Assembly: GCA_020726505.1 (NCBI GenBank)
Contig: JAHLEZ010000009.1
Location: 1,302,001-1,366,000 of the forward strand
Source: Leptodontidium sp. MPI-SDFR-AT-0119
Taxonomy: Eukaryota > Ascomycota > Leotiomycetes > Helotiales > Leptodontidiaceae
DNA length: 64,000 bases
Direction: 5' to 3'
A program made the position numbers and the translations under genes. Below are positions 12,570-25,036 of the stretch, in pieces. The stretch's first letter is position 1; each line of letters begins with the position of its first letter. The notes below the pieces were generated by a model. That model did not search any database. It saw only the letters and a list, made by a program, of their open reading frames with translations, and was not told the origin of the DNA.

Positions 12570-13039
12570 TTGTGGGGTCGTAGATCGCCGTGGTGCTAAG
12601 AGATAGATCCATTTAGCAAAGTATAGAGCCTAGCGATAGAAACACAACTGAAGTAATTAGATGATCGAGAAAGTGTGTTTGTAGCGCAGAATTAGAGCGC
12701 TTTTGTTGTGCCCGACTTGATCAGGAGCCTGCATGTGCGCTGAGCTTGCTATGGCAAAACGCCGGCTTGGCGTAACAGGGACCCTTGCAACATCAAACCT
12801 TTGTGCTGCGTCAGAACCGGAAGCCGATTGTGCAAGCGAGTTGTAATACCTCAATATGCTCAAATAATTATTCTCTAATATATTTTATAACCTTAATAAA
12901 GAGGGGGTTAGGGGAGGTAACTTTTATATACTACACTCACGATATACTAGAATGTTCAAGTTCATTCTGTCGTCGTTGTGATGCAGTAAGTTTGCAGCGG
13001 CACTTTATGGTCACATGATGCTCGCTTAGGCATGCCTTT

Positions 13040-13100
13040 TAGGTGGGGCTCCGAATCGCCGAGAGAGTACAGAGAGGAAGCCGATTCTGTAAGCGACTGT
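13040..13100 (-). repeat. Right arm of inverted repeat flanking NLR island
   Basis: This 61-bp stretch (starting TAGGTGGGGCTCCGAATCG, ending AAGCGACTGT) is the inverted counterpart of 6024-6085. A partial copy in the same orientation, GGAAGCCGATTGTGCAAGCG, lies at 12819. The repeat brackets the gene pair; whether it is a transposon end is unknown. Confidence 0.7.
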
Positions 13101-13556
13101 AACGCGTTCTCCTTTGATCGCTATTTTTAGTAAATTAAAAATACGCTCGTCGAGGTAGCCTTATTTCCCTTACGCTAGTATTTGAACAAATCACTAAAAG
13201 AAATATAACTAGATGGTGGTTTATATCAAGACGATGGGTACTACCCATGCGTATTAATTTTTATGGCTTTATGCGTTCTCCGGCGAATTCGAATTTGAGA
13301 GGTGCAGCATTTTTGGGTTCCCTCTCGAAAGTGACAAAAAGACGACGCCACGAGAAACAAGTGGGTGGCCACAATTTCGGACTTGACGCGTTCTCCTTTG
13401 ATCGCTCGCTGTCTTCAGTGAATTGAAACAAAGAAATATAACTGGATAATGGTTCATATCAAGACGATGAGATGTAGGGCAGGGGGGAAGGATCCGGGAT
13501 CGAGGACAAGATAGGACAAAGATAGGGAGGGAGGCGAGGGGAGGTGAGTACTAAGG

Positions 13557-13606
13557 TGGACTTGGACTTAGACTTAGACTTAGACCTGGACTTGATCTTG
13601 GTCTTG
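13557..13606. repeat. GGACTT/AGACTT hexamer-like simple repeat
   Basis: A short array of six-base units (GGACTT, AGACTT, AGACCT, GATCTT, GGTCTT) repeated about eight times with drift. No function is implied. Confidence 0.7.
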
Positions 13607-13928
13607 TCTAGGACGCCCATGCCCGTTACGCCCCAAATGTCCCACTATTGTCCTACCGATTAGGTGTAGTCAGGCCGGTCTATTGAACTATAACGTGTGG
13701 CCTAAGTGCCTGAGGTATATAAAAAAAATGCCGCTACGGCGTTACTTCTGTTGCGAGGATTTAAGATATCAGGTGATTAAAGTATGATTTGAGTAAGAAT
13801 TAATTTCGATGATTTCTATGATTTTGAGGGGAGCAACTACCCCTATATATAGGCCATTTCCTTCAACTGTTCTGAAATGCGCTAGTCCTAATTAGACCTC
13901 TTTAGCGAGCATTCCTATGGCGTGATCG

Positions 13929-14036
13929 CTCTTCAAAGAAGGACGTTATACCTTCCTAAATAGGAAGTAAAGAAATTGATAACTCTTCAAAGGAGGACGT
14001 TATACCTTCCTAATTAGGAAATAAAGAAACTACACT
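13929..14036. repeat. 54-bp tandem duplication with internal palindrome
   Basis: Two adjacent copies begin CTCTTCAAAG at 13929 and 13983. Each contains GGACGTTATACCTTCCTAA and an imperfect palindrome (TTCCTAAATAGGAA or TTCCTAATTAGGAA). They differ at a handful of positions. Confidence 0.75.
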
Positions 14037-15779
14037 ACGATAGGTTATATTTAGAATAAAGCTTATTTAATTAACCAATCAAACAACTTCCGTACCCGTG
14101 TTGTGGCCAACAGACAACCCCGCTTGTTAAGTCATACGGCGACAGTGCTCTTCTAGTCTTATTTAACAATTACAAAGGTATCTTCTATGGCCTTCTAAAT
14201 ACTTAACTCTTCTCCTCTTATTTAAGAACTATTTATACTAATTCGCTAAGACTTCCTCGTAGTTTAATTATAAGGATTATTATACTTAAAAATGTTCCCT
14301 TTAGTACAAGTTAAATATCTTATAATAATTAAGATTATAATAATATAAAAAAACGTTTTAAAAGATTTATAAGTATTATTAATAAATCCTCTCTTATAAA
14401 GTATATCTAACTTATTATTAGTTAATTAGTCTCGATTAATAAAGCCCTTTTTACTAGGAAATTTTAGTACTACTTCGAACTCTTAGTAGTCGATGGCCGC
14501 CTTATTATTACACGCGTACGGCTTCCTAAGTATCTTAATAGTACTAATAGCGCTAATAAGTATTTTAAGCTATATTTAATTAAGTATAAAGTTACGTAAA
14601 TAAAGTTTTTTATAAGAATATTACAGGCGTTTTATTTTTTAAATTATACACTTATAAAGGCCTAAGGTCGTAAAGGGTAATAAATGTTAGCGCGGCTTAT
14701 ATACTTATTAAAGAGTTTTATAATCTTAGTACTGCGGTTTACCCCCCCGAGTTTAGCGACCTACTACTTCGGGCAAGGCGCGTGCATAGGCCTAACGCCG
14801 CTTTTAACGTTTATAAGAGCTCGCTTACCCCGCTACTTAACCTTTATCCTCTTTAATCTCTTTTCAATTCCCCTTTCGCTCGGCTATTTGCCCTCGTTAT
14901 GCGCCCCCGACTCCTTCTTAACGAGACCCACGTAATACGCCTCCTTCGCTAACCCCACTATAATTAAAAACCTTCACGATACGGCGGCTTAAAGCTAAAA
15001 TCCTTAATCCTCGATTTTTCACTTTAAATTCGATGTTTATAATTATCGCGATAGTAATTATGCCTTTAAATAACATCGCGTTACCTGAGATACGAGCGCG
15101 AGCTTAGCTCGCTGCCTACTTTTCGCTACTGTATTATTATAACCCTCGTAGTAATGCCTTACTCGTTAAGGCTTGCCCTTAATATTCCCTTCGTATAATA
15201 TAACTTAACTAATAAAAGAAATACTTTACGGCGACGTAATTAGCTTTTACTTAATTACACTATATTATTACGCGTCAGGAGAAGGATCTTAGTAAGCTCC
15301 CTTGGGTTAATGAGACGACAATATACGCTATATGCCTTAATTTAAGCTAATTTATAACGAAAAGGACTAATTTTTACTTAACATAATTATAATAAACGAC
15401 CATTTATATAATAATAGTAGTATCGCAACCTTTACTAAGTATCCCACAAACTAAATACGAAACGCTAACGTCAAAAGAATAGATTATAAATAAGTAGGCT
15501 AACGTGAAAAATTACGAGAAGACAAGTTATACGACTTTAAAAAGAGCTCGATCCGTAGCTAATTATATATTAAAAGAATAAATGTAGTAATTTAAGAACT
15601 TTTTCGCGAATCCTTTGGCTTAGGGCCCTCACTATTATAATAAGAGTATACGTACTACTAAAATAAGGAAAGTATAATTTATACTATAAAACATCACTTC
15701 TTTAATAGGAAGGTTATTTAGCCTTATCTACATAAAGATAGCCACAAGCTTTAAGGGAAGGGTGTAATGGATTGAGTTT

Positions 15780-15820
15780 TGTTACGACTGACAAGAGATT
15801 GATACGGCGAGTAGACTCGG
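15780..15820 (+). repeat. Fragment of LTR-like terminus
   Basis: The sequence TGTTACGACTGACAAGAG followed by ATTGATACGGCGAGTAGACT closely resembles the first 40 bp of the 302-bp LTR at 33583 (plus-strand reading). The rest of the LTR is not present after it, so it is a truncated copy or a related LTR family. Confidence 0.6.
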
Positions 15821-16231
15821 AGGGAAAGGAAAGGGAAGGGAAGGTAGGGGAAGGGAAGAGTAGACGGGGTGCTGGCTGACAGAGTGAGTTCAGGCGGTAG
15901 CTAGCCAGAGTGAGTTCAGGAGGGAGGATAGCTATAGATATCTCTTCTCAAGCTTCTACGTGCTCTAATTGGCTAAAACCCCCTGTAAATGGCGTGAGGT
16001 GTGGTGTTACTGAAGCATGAGAGTGTGGCAAAAAAATCGGCCCATCTTACTATCCCCTCTGTTAATGACTAGCGAAGTTTCTCAGCCCTACCGAGGTCTC
16101 GGAATTTGCCGTCCTGCAGTCCCTTAGCTGCCTCGATTTGAGAGATCCCTCTACAAATAAAGAGCTTTTATTTAGCTACTGCAATGCCTCTTTAACCTTC
16201 GCTATTAAGCAACCGTAGTCTAGCTCTAACG

Positions 16232-18845
16232 ATGCCGCACTGTCGCTTCTGCACCACCATCACTTTCCATGACCTCCCCGGCGAGGAGGAGGAAGCGGTC
16301 CCTCACCAGCCCAGCCTCGATGCACTCATAAAATCCGCCGAATTCTGCTCGTTATGCAAGCTTATCCTGTGGGCAATAGGTTACTCGCTATCATCTCCCG
16401 GCGGTATTGTTACGTATAAATTAGCTACGGAGTTACTAGATGGTAGTAAAGCCACATCCATAGTGTTTAATAGGAACTACAACACTACTGGCGTGACGCG
16501 CGGCTTGTTTAATGGTGCTGCGATGATTAATATAAGAAACGCTTAAGCAGATTTGGGTAAGCCTTTGTTTATAGATCTATGTGCTCGATTCCCGGTGGGG
16601 AGCAATGTGCGGCCGTGGCTCTTTGGGAACTGATACAGGTCTTTATATCCGGACAAGAGTCCAAGTTTGGTTAGGTTGGGTATTAGGTTAAGTACAGGGC
16701 CGCGGTTGAAAAAAGCGGAAGGGAATAGTGCTATAAATATAAATATTAAGGGGACGGATTTGTAAGTATCTTTAGTCGTCTTAGTTAGATTTGCTTCTCT
16801 TAAAGTATCTTTTATAAACTCGCTTTCGAGCGATGTCTAAGTTAATAATACTCTTCTCTTCTACTTAGAACAGATGTGCTGACTTCTAGGAGGCGGGTAC
16901 GTATAGATAATGGTATGTATTTAGGGCAAAAAGTAACACTAGTATTAATAATAAAATCTTCTAGAATTAGACTTATCTACTATTATTCCCGAACGGCTAC
17001 GAACGGACTTTTAAGGCTTTGAGATAGCCTTTTAACGAGTTCGCAAATGGGTGGAAAATTATAACTAAGGTTATAACTATAACAAAAATTACTCTTATTA
17101 CAAGAACAAAGATTCGCCAACTATCCCGACTCGACTCCTGAAAGTGACCGGGTTAGGAGAGACTATTAGAGTCGTTGAGCTGAGCGAGCATCGAGAATAC
17201 TACTTGGTACTGAGCCATTGCTAGGGGCATTCGCATCGAATCACAATAACAAAAGAAAATATTACAAAATATCGAGATGATATTTTAATTAACTAACTCC
17301 CCGCAACTTTTCGGGAAGCAATATCTATTGCCCTCGAGTTGGATATCCGTTACTTGTGGATTGACTCCTTATGTATTATTTAGGATGACTTCTCGGACTG
17401 GGAATACGAAGCCTTAAGAATAGGAAACGTTTACGCTTACGCTTATCTTATAATCTCTATACTAAGCTTGGTAGACGACTCTTCTAGTTGCTTTAAATAA
17501 GGAAGTAATATAATGAAAGTTTTTATTAAGAAACTATATATTTCATGTGATTTATGAACAACGAGTCGCAAAGCTATTCCTTTGGTAGCCCCTTTTATTA
17601 TGAAGTATCACGGCGACGCCGTTGCGTTGCGGCCATTTTGGAAGACGTGGCTATGCGGGGAGGCTAGAGATCTCGAGTTTACGTGACGTGCGAATGGATG
17701 CCTCCGATAGTGAAAGACAATCCGAGTCTCTACCTCGTGGGTGAATTTGGCCGCACAGTCGACCCTTTCGAGCATAAACCGCTTAATAAGCGGGCCTAGA
17801 CACTACAAGAACGCTTACTATCACCGCGGACTTTTTATTATAGCTTATAAGAGATGTATTAGGAGTATTAGTGCTACGTCCTTTGTGAAGATGGCGCTAT
17901 ATTAACAAGATAGTTCCTAATTATTAAGCAAATACTAGCATCGCGGGCTCTTGGTAAGGAAATAAACTTCTCTACGATATATAGCATAAACTCGTGAAAG
18001 AGTACTCGGCACGCAATCTAATAAGAAACTAAGACAAACTTCTAGCGATATCGAGGCTAGCGAACTTAATAATGGCGAAGACTAGTAATAGTTATATGAC
18101 GGGACTTTGGAAACGCAATATTATTAAGGATCTTTTTTGGTTAATTGAGATTATTAAGTACTAGTATTACTACGATAATCTAGAGCACGACAACTCGATG
18201 CCGCTAGTAACGAAGGCGAGCGTAAAGCTCCCGACCTAGTTTCGCGCTCCGTCGTAGTCTTAGGCTTCTCTAAACGGGAAAATAAAGTACTAGCTATTAA
18301 ATAACGCGGATATTCAAGCATGTTGTCTTAATATTTAGGTCTTACTCATAGGGAAAAACAAATTTGATAAAGTATAAATGGGATAAATGTTAATCGAGGT
18401 GAGTCCGTCAAGCTTTATTCTAATACTACGTATAAGAAGTTAATAGATTTAGGGTTTATTATATCTCCTTTGTTTACGGGAATAGTCGAAAGAAAGATAT
18501 GAATAGATGTTCAAGTTTACTATTCCGATCGAATTGCACAATGGCACGAATGTGGAAAGGCTTGAAGTTGGTCGCGCCAAATTTGACCACGAGACGTACT
18601 TCCCCTGTTTTGCCTTAGTGCTAGATAAGGAAAATGCAATCATCTTGAAGGCGAATGAATTGAGAATATTTACTAGGATAGGGACCGTGAGCTCTATTCA
18701 AATGGGTGAGGTAAGGGAGGCACAAGGGAGTAATGGTCTGGACTGGCAAGGCAAAAAAGGGAGCGGAAAACTGGCGTATTCGGTGGAGGATCTACAAGCT
18801 GCTGAGATAGCGAATGGGTCGCCACAGATTGTTACTATCTTCTAA
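16232..18845 (+). pseudogene. HET-domain protein, RIP-degraded
   Basis: The 5' end (16232-16546) is an open frame beginning MPHCRFCTTITFHDLPG with the CxxC...SLCKLI cysteine pairs found before HET domains. Further on, plus-strand reading recovers HET signatures broken by stops: RYLWIDSLCII then TAG (17381-17383, expected Gln) then DDFSDWEYEA, and PLNKRA then TAG (17797-17799, expected Trp) then TLQERLLSPRT. The open stretch 18507-18845 fits a HET C-terminus with an IFTRIGT segment. HET proteins trigger vegetative incompatibility and cell death. The stops are CAG to TAG, CAA to TAA and TGG to TAG, as RIP produces. The locus is certainly dead; intron positions are not resolved. Confidence 0.75.
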
Positions 18846-21017
18846 TATGCTTTTTCTTAATGTATGCGCTGTGTAGCTATTATGGATAATTGTTTTGCTC
18901 TTAAATGCGATCTTGTACCAAGTATACTAAAAGTTTTCGAAATAGTACAGAAGCCCGCATATGCTATGTTCTCCGGCGATCTGTTGTGCGTGTAACTACC
19001 CCGCGCTGCAAAAACAAACAGTATCTCCCACCTTTATCTATCTCATTCCCCATATTTTTGCCCCATTGTACAAGTAAAGTCAAAATGGCTGTCTAGTGAG
19101 AAGAGCCAGGCGGAAAAGCGAGCCATGTTGCGGGCGACAGCTTGGCGTCATCTTAGCGTGCCATCTCTTTCTTTATCTGCGAATCTAACGCCTTTTGAGC
19201 CGCTTTATCCTTCTTCTCTAGGTCGAATCTGGGGATCGGGAATGGGAGGAGAAGGGGAAAGGTCCGGCGACCAATGGGGAAGGTTGTCGAATATCGTAGA
19301 CTTCGAGTGGCAGTGAGGACATCGGAAAGCGCATTAATCTTGTTCTTGAACTTAGCAGGTACCCTCCTTTTGGCCAGTTGAGAAGCCTGAGCTTGTGCGC
19401 ATTGCCTAGTGCGACATAGGCACTATGGCGACACCGTGGCCTTACGAGTTAAGTGGCAATATAGCCTAACGATATCCGCGAGCACGCTACATATCTCAGC
19501 GATTACCTTAAGAAAGCACTTGTTTAGGTCGACTTCGCAGAAGATTAGCCGGTGCCGAAGCTGTTAGTTAAGATTATAACTAAAGCGACGAACGATATTA
19601 CGAAGGCGATTTAGTCCGCCCCGTCTCCTAATGCTATTATTAGACTTCATTCCGTGCGATGAATATCTGGGCGTTAATTAGAAAACTATCTTAATTCTTG
19701 ATCTTACAGTACCCGAAACATATAATATCGTACAGAGTAGTAGTTTACCTCATCTTTGAATCCACAAAACAATGTCGCGACTATTCATTGCCCGTTCGGA
19801 GGTAACCTAGAATTTGCACTTGATCATCGAGATGCCTCAAACGCGGCCTGCACCGCACATGTCACGTCGTGCAGCTTTCTGGAAAGCCGCTGCTATTGAA
19901 GGAATAGGTACACACACTCGCCCTTCCCACCATTTTCGAGCCATCTTCTTAATCAAGAGTCGTTCAGGTGGTACAGTAAATAGTAATTCCTCGGCCTCGA
20001 AGCTATTTGAATTATGGCGTAAGGGAGCTATATTTAAGTAAGTTTACTTACTATAAAGTAACTAAGGTTTAGTGTATCATAGTTGTATAGTGGTGGGGGT
20101 CCTTTAAAGTGTTATAATGAGGTGGGGGCGGGATGTCGAATGTCAGATGTCGAAAAGTGGTGTATTTTTGTCGTATTAACGCGCGCGTTAGTTTTTCTAT
20201 AGAATTAAAGGTGTAAGAAGTTGTGTAAAGTATTGTTTTGCCAGTTTTTGTTATTTAATTTGATTCCGAAGGCCTGCTAATACGGTCCCTCCCGGCAACC
20301 GCGTGAAGTAATGGGAATCGTTAGCTAAACCTAGGGTCAGTTTGCCTTTACGAATTTAATTAATATAATCCCTCCCGGCAACTGCGCTAAACTGTTCGTA
20401 ATTATAAGTTAAAGTACTACCCTCGTAGTATTCTTAACAATTCTCTCCTTTTACTATCTTTAGCTAGACAGCGCGATTTGAGTGCTTTAATCTACAAGCT
20501 GATCAGTGTTAATTGCACTATGTTACCTAAAGCTCCCGCAATAAGTAACAACTTAGTCAATCGTGGTGAGACTCGATATACACGGTATAAAGCTTTAGTT
20601 ACAAGTATATATTTATTTAAGTCTAAGGAGCTACTCTAAGGTATCGAAGAGAGCTCTATATAAGAAGCTCTCATCGTGGGCTAGTCCCGAATTAGCTAGC
20701 GTCGAGTACTCCTTTTCACTCCCTGCGTCCTGCAACCCCTGTTTTTGCCCGTCCTTCGTATTCACGTAGTTCCGTCGATTACGTGAATATCATTATTCAC
20801 ACATAATTAATTTACATAATTATAATATACTCCTAGACGATTTATAATAACCGGAAATCCTCGAGTCACATATACACAATCTTACTACACTCTTCGTTTA
20901 AAATCGCGCTAATAGAATCCTCGGTATTTATTTAGTTTATACTTACTTTATTATCCCTAAGAACACCGTTATACTTAGTGTTAATTATAATAAGCCTTAT
21001 TACTGTTAGGCTAGAAC

Positions 21018-21319
21018 TGTTACGACCTACGATGCGCCTCGTATTCTAACCGACACGGGCTCGTAGCATCGCTGGCTATACGACGGCGCTAAGCCCAATA
21101 GGGAAGACTAGGTGGCGAGCCTGCGACATGTTGACGTGAATGGCACTCGACCACGCTAGGCCCCATTAGGAGGGTCCTTTATGTATTTATACTCGAGCCC
21201 TCCCTTACGGAGAGCTCTCCTTTCCTCCTTGTCTTTTCTTCTCGATTCTGAGCGTAGCTTTAGGTCCAAATACAAAGCTAGAGTCAACTCGCCGTATCAA
21301 CCTCTAGCCAGCCGTAGCA
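21018..21319 (-). repeat. Solo LTR, 302 bp
   Basis: Begins TGTTACGACCTACGATGCGC and ends CCAGCCGTAGCA. It is the reverse complement, with scattered differences, of the 302-bp LTR at 33583-33884, and both have equal length. Shared internal landmarks are GGAGAGCTCTCC, a TATTTATACTCGAG stretch and GATACGGCGAGTTGACTC. No clear target-site duplication is visible here, and no retrotransposon coding sequence adjoins it. The terminal A of the CA end is preceded by G (GCA rather than ACA). Confidence 0.75.
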
Positions 21320-22683
21320 TTTAAAAGATATACTAGAGATTGCTCGAAAAGAGATATTATTTGATATAATAAAATTAAGAAGTAAATTCTTGAGTTTATT
21401 AATATTAAACAATTCTTTTTTCCGGTTCTTTACGCTTATTAGCTCTTTGTTGAGAGAAAGCGTCTAATATAGTTGAAGATCCTTGAGACGATTCGGCGTC
21501 GGAAGTATCTATTATTATTATTAGTTATATATTTGATAAACCACTAAGAAGTCGGCTAATATTATAGCTCTTATGTGAGTATCGGTAGTGAGTAATATAA
21601 TTACTAGTCGATTGATAAACTCGTTGATTATACCACGTTTTTCTAATAAATAAGTTGGTTATTTAATTTCTTATTAATATTAGTTATATAAACTTACCGA
21701 CAGCCTATAAATAAACACTTAATAGTAACCGAGCGGTAATTTTTCGGATCTTCGGGATTTTCCTTAGGAGTATCCAAAGTCTTAGAGAATAGCTTTTCTT
21801 TAAATATAAGAGGAGCTTCGTCTAAAGGCTCTAATTGAAAAGTAGGTTGATTTTGCTCTAAATTAAGCTTAATAGAGGATTTTTGAGACATTTCGTATAA
21901 GAAATAATAGTGATAATACTATAAAAGGTAATAGTCGCAATAGTTATAATATAAGTATCGATTATAAAAGTAGTTGATTTCTGATTAAAGAAAATTTTAT
22001 CTTTAAAAGAGAGAATCTTCGTTTATATAAAGAATATCACTTTCTAGTTGATTCTACTTATTATAAATCGTAACTAGTATTTATAATTATTATAAGTTAT
22101 AAAGGTATTGATTTATAATCAAAAGTGGTTGATTTATAATAAGTAGAAATTTATCGAATTCTTTAGAAAAGTATTTGGAATTAGCTGACAAATAAGGAAT
22201 ACTTGCTTATAAATACGTATTCTATTAATAAAACACTTTTACTTTTGATCTTAAAATAGGTTCTACTATTACTAATTTGTATTAAAGTCTTAATAATATA
22301 TTACTTATTATAATTAGACTTATATTTAATAATTTCTTTAAAAGGTATTTGGAATTATATAACAAATAAGAAATATTTGCTTGTAAATACGTATTGGATT
22401 AATAGAATACTACAAATTGTGATCTTAAAATAGAAATTACTATTGTTAGTTTATTTATAAACTTAGTAGCTTATTATTTCTTATTAATTAGCTTCTTATT
22501 TATATATTATATATGAAATAAATAAGTTTAGGATTAATCCTCGCTTAATCCAAATTAAACGAGCTTCTAAAGCTTTGACTAAATCTATTCTTAGTATATA
22601 CTAACCCTTTTTAGTTTAGTCTCAAAAATCTAAACCTACTTAGGATGCGGCTCTTTTATTAATCAAATTAATCAATTAATTCT

Positions 22684-22779
22684 TGATTAATTAGATTAGA
22701 TTAGATTAGAATTTGATTAATTCAAATTTTACTTGATTAGATTTAGATTAATAGCTATTAATCTAATCTAATCTAATCA
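22684..22779. repeat. GATTA-rich inverted repeat
   Basis: The left arm (GATTAATTAGATTAGATTAG) and the right arm (TTAATCTAATCTAATCTAAT) are complementary over about 22 bp around a 45-bp loop, so the DNA could form a hairpin. It may be a degraded MITE. No target duplication is evident. Confidence 0.55.
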
Positions 22780-22849
22780 TTTTTTACGCTGAGTCTAGCG
22801 TTTGTTTAAGTACTTTCTCTTGTTTAATTCACATACAAATATCCAAACT

Positions 22850-23467
22850 CTTACTATCAGTTTCCTCTTCGTTTTACTAAATCTCCCTGCGATTCGTCTC
22901 TTATAGTCAAAGACAAGTCATGGTACCCTTCGCAGCGATCTCCTGAAACTTAATTCCGCTGTTAGCTCCGACAACTTCCACTTCGACCGTACTAAAACTC
23001 TCTTGACTGCGGCCCTTACTAACAATCGGGACAATGCTTTGGGATTAAGTCTACAACGCCGTTACCGAATTACTTACTAGCCCGAAACAATTAACGCCAC
23101 CGACCGCCTTCGAGAAAGCCGTTTTCGACACGCCACTTCGATCCAGCTCGGTTTCTCAGAGAGGGATTGAGCAGACACACGATGAGGTTGACCAGCGGAT
23201 ACTTGAGGAACTCACTGGGCGCGTCTACTACGATGTCGGAGGCTTCTTCGAATATCTGGAGGAAGGCTTACCGCGAACATGCCATTAAGGTCGGCCGCCT
23301 GTCTAATTTAGGCCCTCACAGATATCCTAAAAAGGCGCCGTGGGGCGATCCAAGTTCACGTGCATCAGTCCCCTGTTTTGGGAGCAGCCGATTATGGCTA
23401 CCCTTTGGTATGGAGATGTCTCCGCCAGTTGAGAAGTCTGCTTCCGTCAAGAAGCTGTGATAGAGCG
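22850..23467. other. Possible gene remnant upstream of kinase pseudogene
   Basis: Composition is balanced again and one frame (about 23182-23286) reads DQRILEELTGRVYYDVGGFF before a stop, which looks like real but truncated coding sequence. I cannot assign a family with confidence. No intact gene is supported here. Confidence 0.3.
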
Positions 23468-24785
23468 ATGGCAATGTCTTCTGATGTAACGCAGCTTTTG
23501 AATCGATTAAGACTCTCCCACTACCAAGAACGGCTCGCAGACAATGGCTTTGAGTCTTTGGAGTGCTTATACGGCATCACCGAACATGACTTTGAGGCTC
23601 TCGACATCGAGCATGGAGATCGCAGGACGCTGCAGCAGGAGCTGCGAAAACGTGAAGCGCAACACTGCAGCAGAGATCTAGCAGCTTCATCGGCCAATTC
23701 GCTATCGCATGCCACTCCTGGCACCGAAGCATCTGCCACAGTCAGTAATGGCGATTCTGCTGTAGCTCTTCGCCATCCGAAACTCGAACCTACAAGGCGC
23801 TCTGAACTCTTTCAACGCCAGAGAACCATGTATGATTCTCTGATAGAAGGTCTGCATCCAGAGGCCTGGGGCTACCTTATAAATCCGAGCGACAGCTTTA
23901 CTCCGACGATTATACTCCACAAGAAGCAACCATCCATAACACTATGTCCCCCTTCGAATGTAGATAGGCATGCGACAAATACAGAACAAAGACAGAGTCA
24001 GAGCAGTGGAAGTGCAGGAGGGTATTTGATAGGAAGGCATCTAGAAAGTGGTCAGCTTTGTCTTGCTCGTCGCATCGCCGAATGCCAACAATAACAGACA
24101 TTATAGTTGTCATCTCTTCCATATCAAATCGCCACTGCGTTATCTTTTGGGTCAACAATAGCACAGGAGGTATGGCCGTTGTCGAAGACCTCTCTGCTAA
24201 CGGCACTGCCGTTAATGGAGTGATCGTTGGTCGGAACAACTTGCTGGAATTGCGGGACAACGATGAGGTCAGGGTCGCTGATGAGGCTCACTTCCTCTTC
24301 CGCTACTCGACTCACAATACTCCAAGATTCGAGCAGCACTACATAATGAGGGATGCGGTAGGGAAGGGCCATTTCGCAACTGTTCGATCATGCTCTGAGA
24401 GAGCTACTAAGGTTGTATACGCTGTGAAATTGTTAAGAAAAACGACAAGGATTCCATCAAAGAATTGGCGTTACGACGCGAAATTGGGCTGTTGATGAGC
24501 GTTTGTCACCCGGGTGTAATTCTTGTCCAGGATGCTTTTGAAGATTCTGATAATATATTTCTCGTGTTGGAGTTTGCGTGTGAAGGAGAATTGTTTCGCC
24601 ATATTGCTACGGGTGGGAAGCTGGCAGAAGACGTCGGTCGTAAGATTGCCGTCCAAATACTCCAGGCCTTACAGTTTCTGGCAAGTACTGCCTGCGATTA
24701 TGTCGAGGCAATTTCAAGAACGCATGGGCTGACTGTGTCTTAGCACAAAAGATATATTGCTCACCGGGACATCAAGCTGGACTGA
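23468..24785 (+). pseudogene. SAM-FHA-kinase (CHK2/Rad53-like) remnant
   Basis: Three domains appear in order. First is a SAM domain from the ATG at 23468 (LLNRLRLSHYQERLADNGF, LECLYGITEHDFEALDIE). Next is an FHA domain (GGYLIGRH, SNRHCVIF, VVEDLSANGTAVNGVIVGRN). Last is the kinase N-lobe (VGKGHFATV glycine loop, VYAVKLL lysine, then LVLEFACEGELF). The frame shifts at about 24090-24100, where roughly 11 extra bases sit inside the FHA domain, and again near 24430-24450 after the kinase lysine. A 63-bp intron (24681-24743) with a GC donor (GCAAGT), branch GCTGAC and acceptor TTAG then restores the frame, giving AHRDIKLD followed at once by TGA (24783-24785). The catalytic loop is cut and the activation segment and C-lobe are absent. 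It cannot encode a working kinase. Confidence 0.75.
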
Positions 24786-25036
24786 TATTGCCAAAGAGAG
24801 GACTACCTGAAGGATGAGACCGCACCAGCGTTACACCATGCAAAGGGTGAGACTGCACTAGCGCTCGACAAGAGAACATAAAGGATCGAGGCATTTCTTC
24901 TGTAGTTATTCTTCAGCTTAGCATTCTAAAAGACACTTGGAACTTGAACTTAGTGCACTCGACCTTTGCCTTGATCATGCCGTCACAGGTGGTGGGTGGA
25001 GAGGAGGTTAGATAAAAGGAAATATTACTACGAAGA
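24786..25036. other. Convergent intergenic spacer
   Basis: About 250 bp between the kinase remnant and the stop codon of the minus-strand NLR. Two imperfect repeats of a GGATGAGACCGCACCAGCG / GGTGAGACTGCACTAGCG type lie at about 24815-24870. Nothing else is seen. Confidence 0.4.

Larger units (their letters stand above)
12600..16200. repeat. AT-rich degraded region with small duplications
   Basis: From about 12.85 kb the sequence becomes AT-rich with frequent stops in all frames and no convincing gene. It holds the right arm of the island-flanking inverted repeat, two partial copies of a segment (CGCGTTCTCCTTTGATCGCT at 13101 and 13387; a GAAATATAACT-type stretch near 13200 and 13435), a hexamer-like repeat at 13557-13606, a 54-bp tandem duplication at 13929-14036, an LTR fragment at 15780 and a purine-rich tract at about 15820-15860. 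Confidence 0.6.
18850..23160. repeat. AT-rich degraded region
   Basis: The region is dominated by AT-rich sequence with stops in every frame. Supported contents are the 302-bp LTR at 21018-21319, a pair of 100-bp direct repeats 175 bp apart (about 22156-22260 and 22331-22435, each with TTTGGAATTA and AATACGTATT cores) and an inverted repeat near 22.7 kb. Short open stretches at 18905-20041 resemble nothing recognisable. From about 22.85 kb base composition returns to balanced. Confidence 0.6.

Noticed and set aside
14684..14935. 83-codon hydrophobic frame
   Set aside because: It lies in RIP-degraded AT-rich DNA where Phe/Leu/Ile/Tyr codons arise by chance; no family resemblance.
22684..22779. 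TTAGATTAG-type repeats as telomeric sequence
   Set aside because: The unit is GATTA, not the fungal telomere unit TTAGGG, and it forms an inverted rather than unidirectional array.
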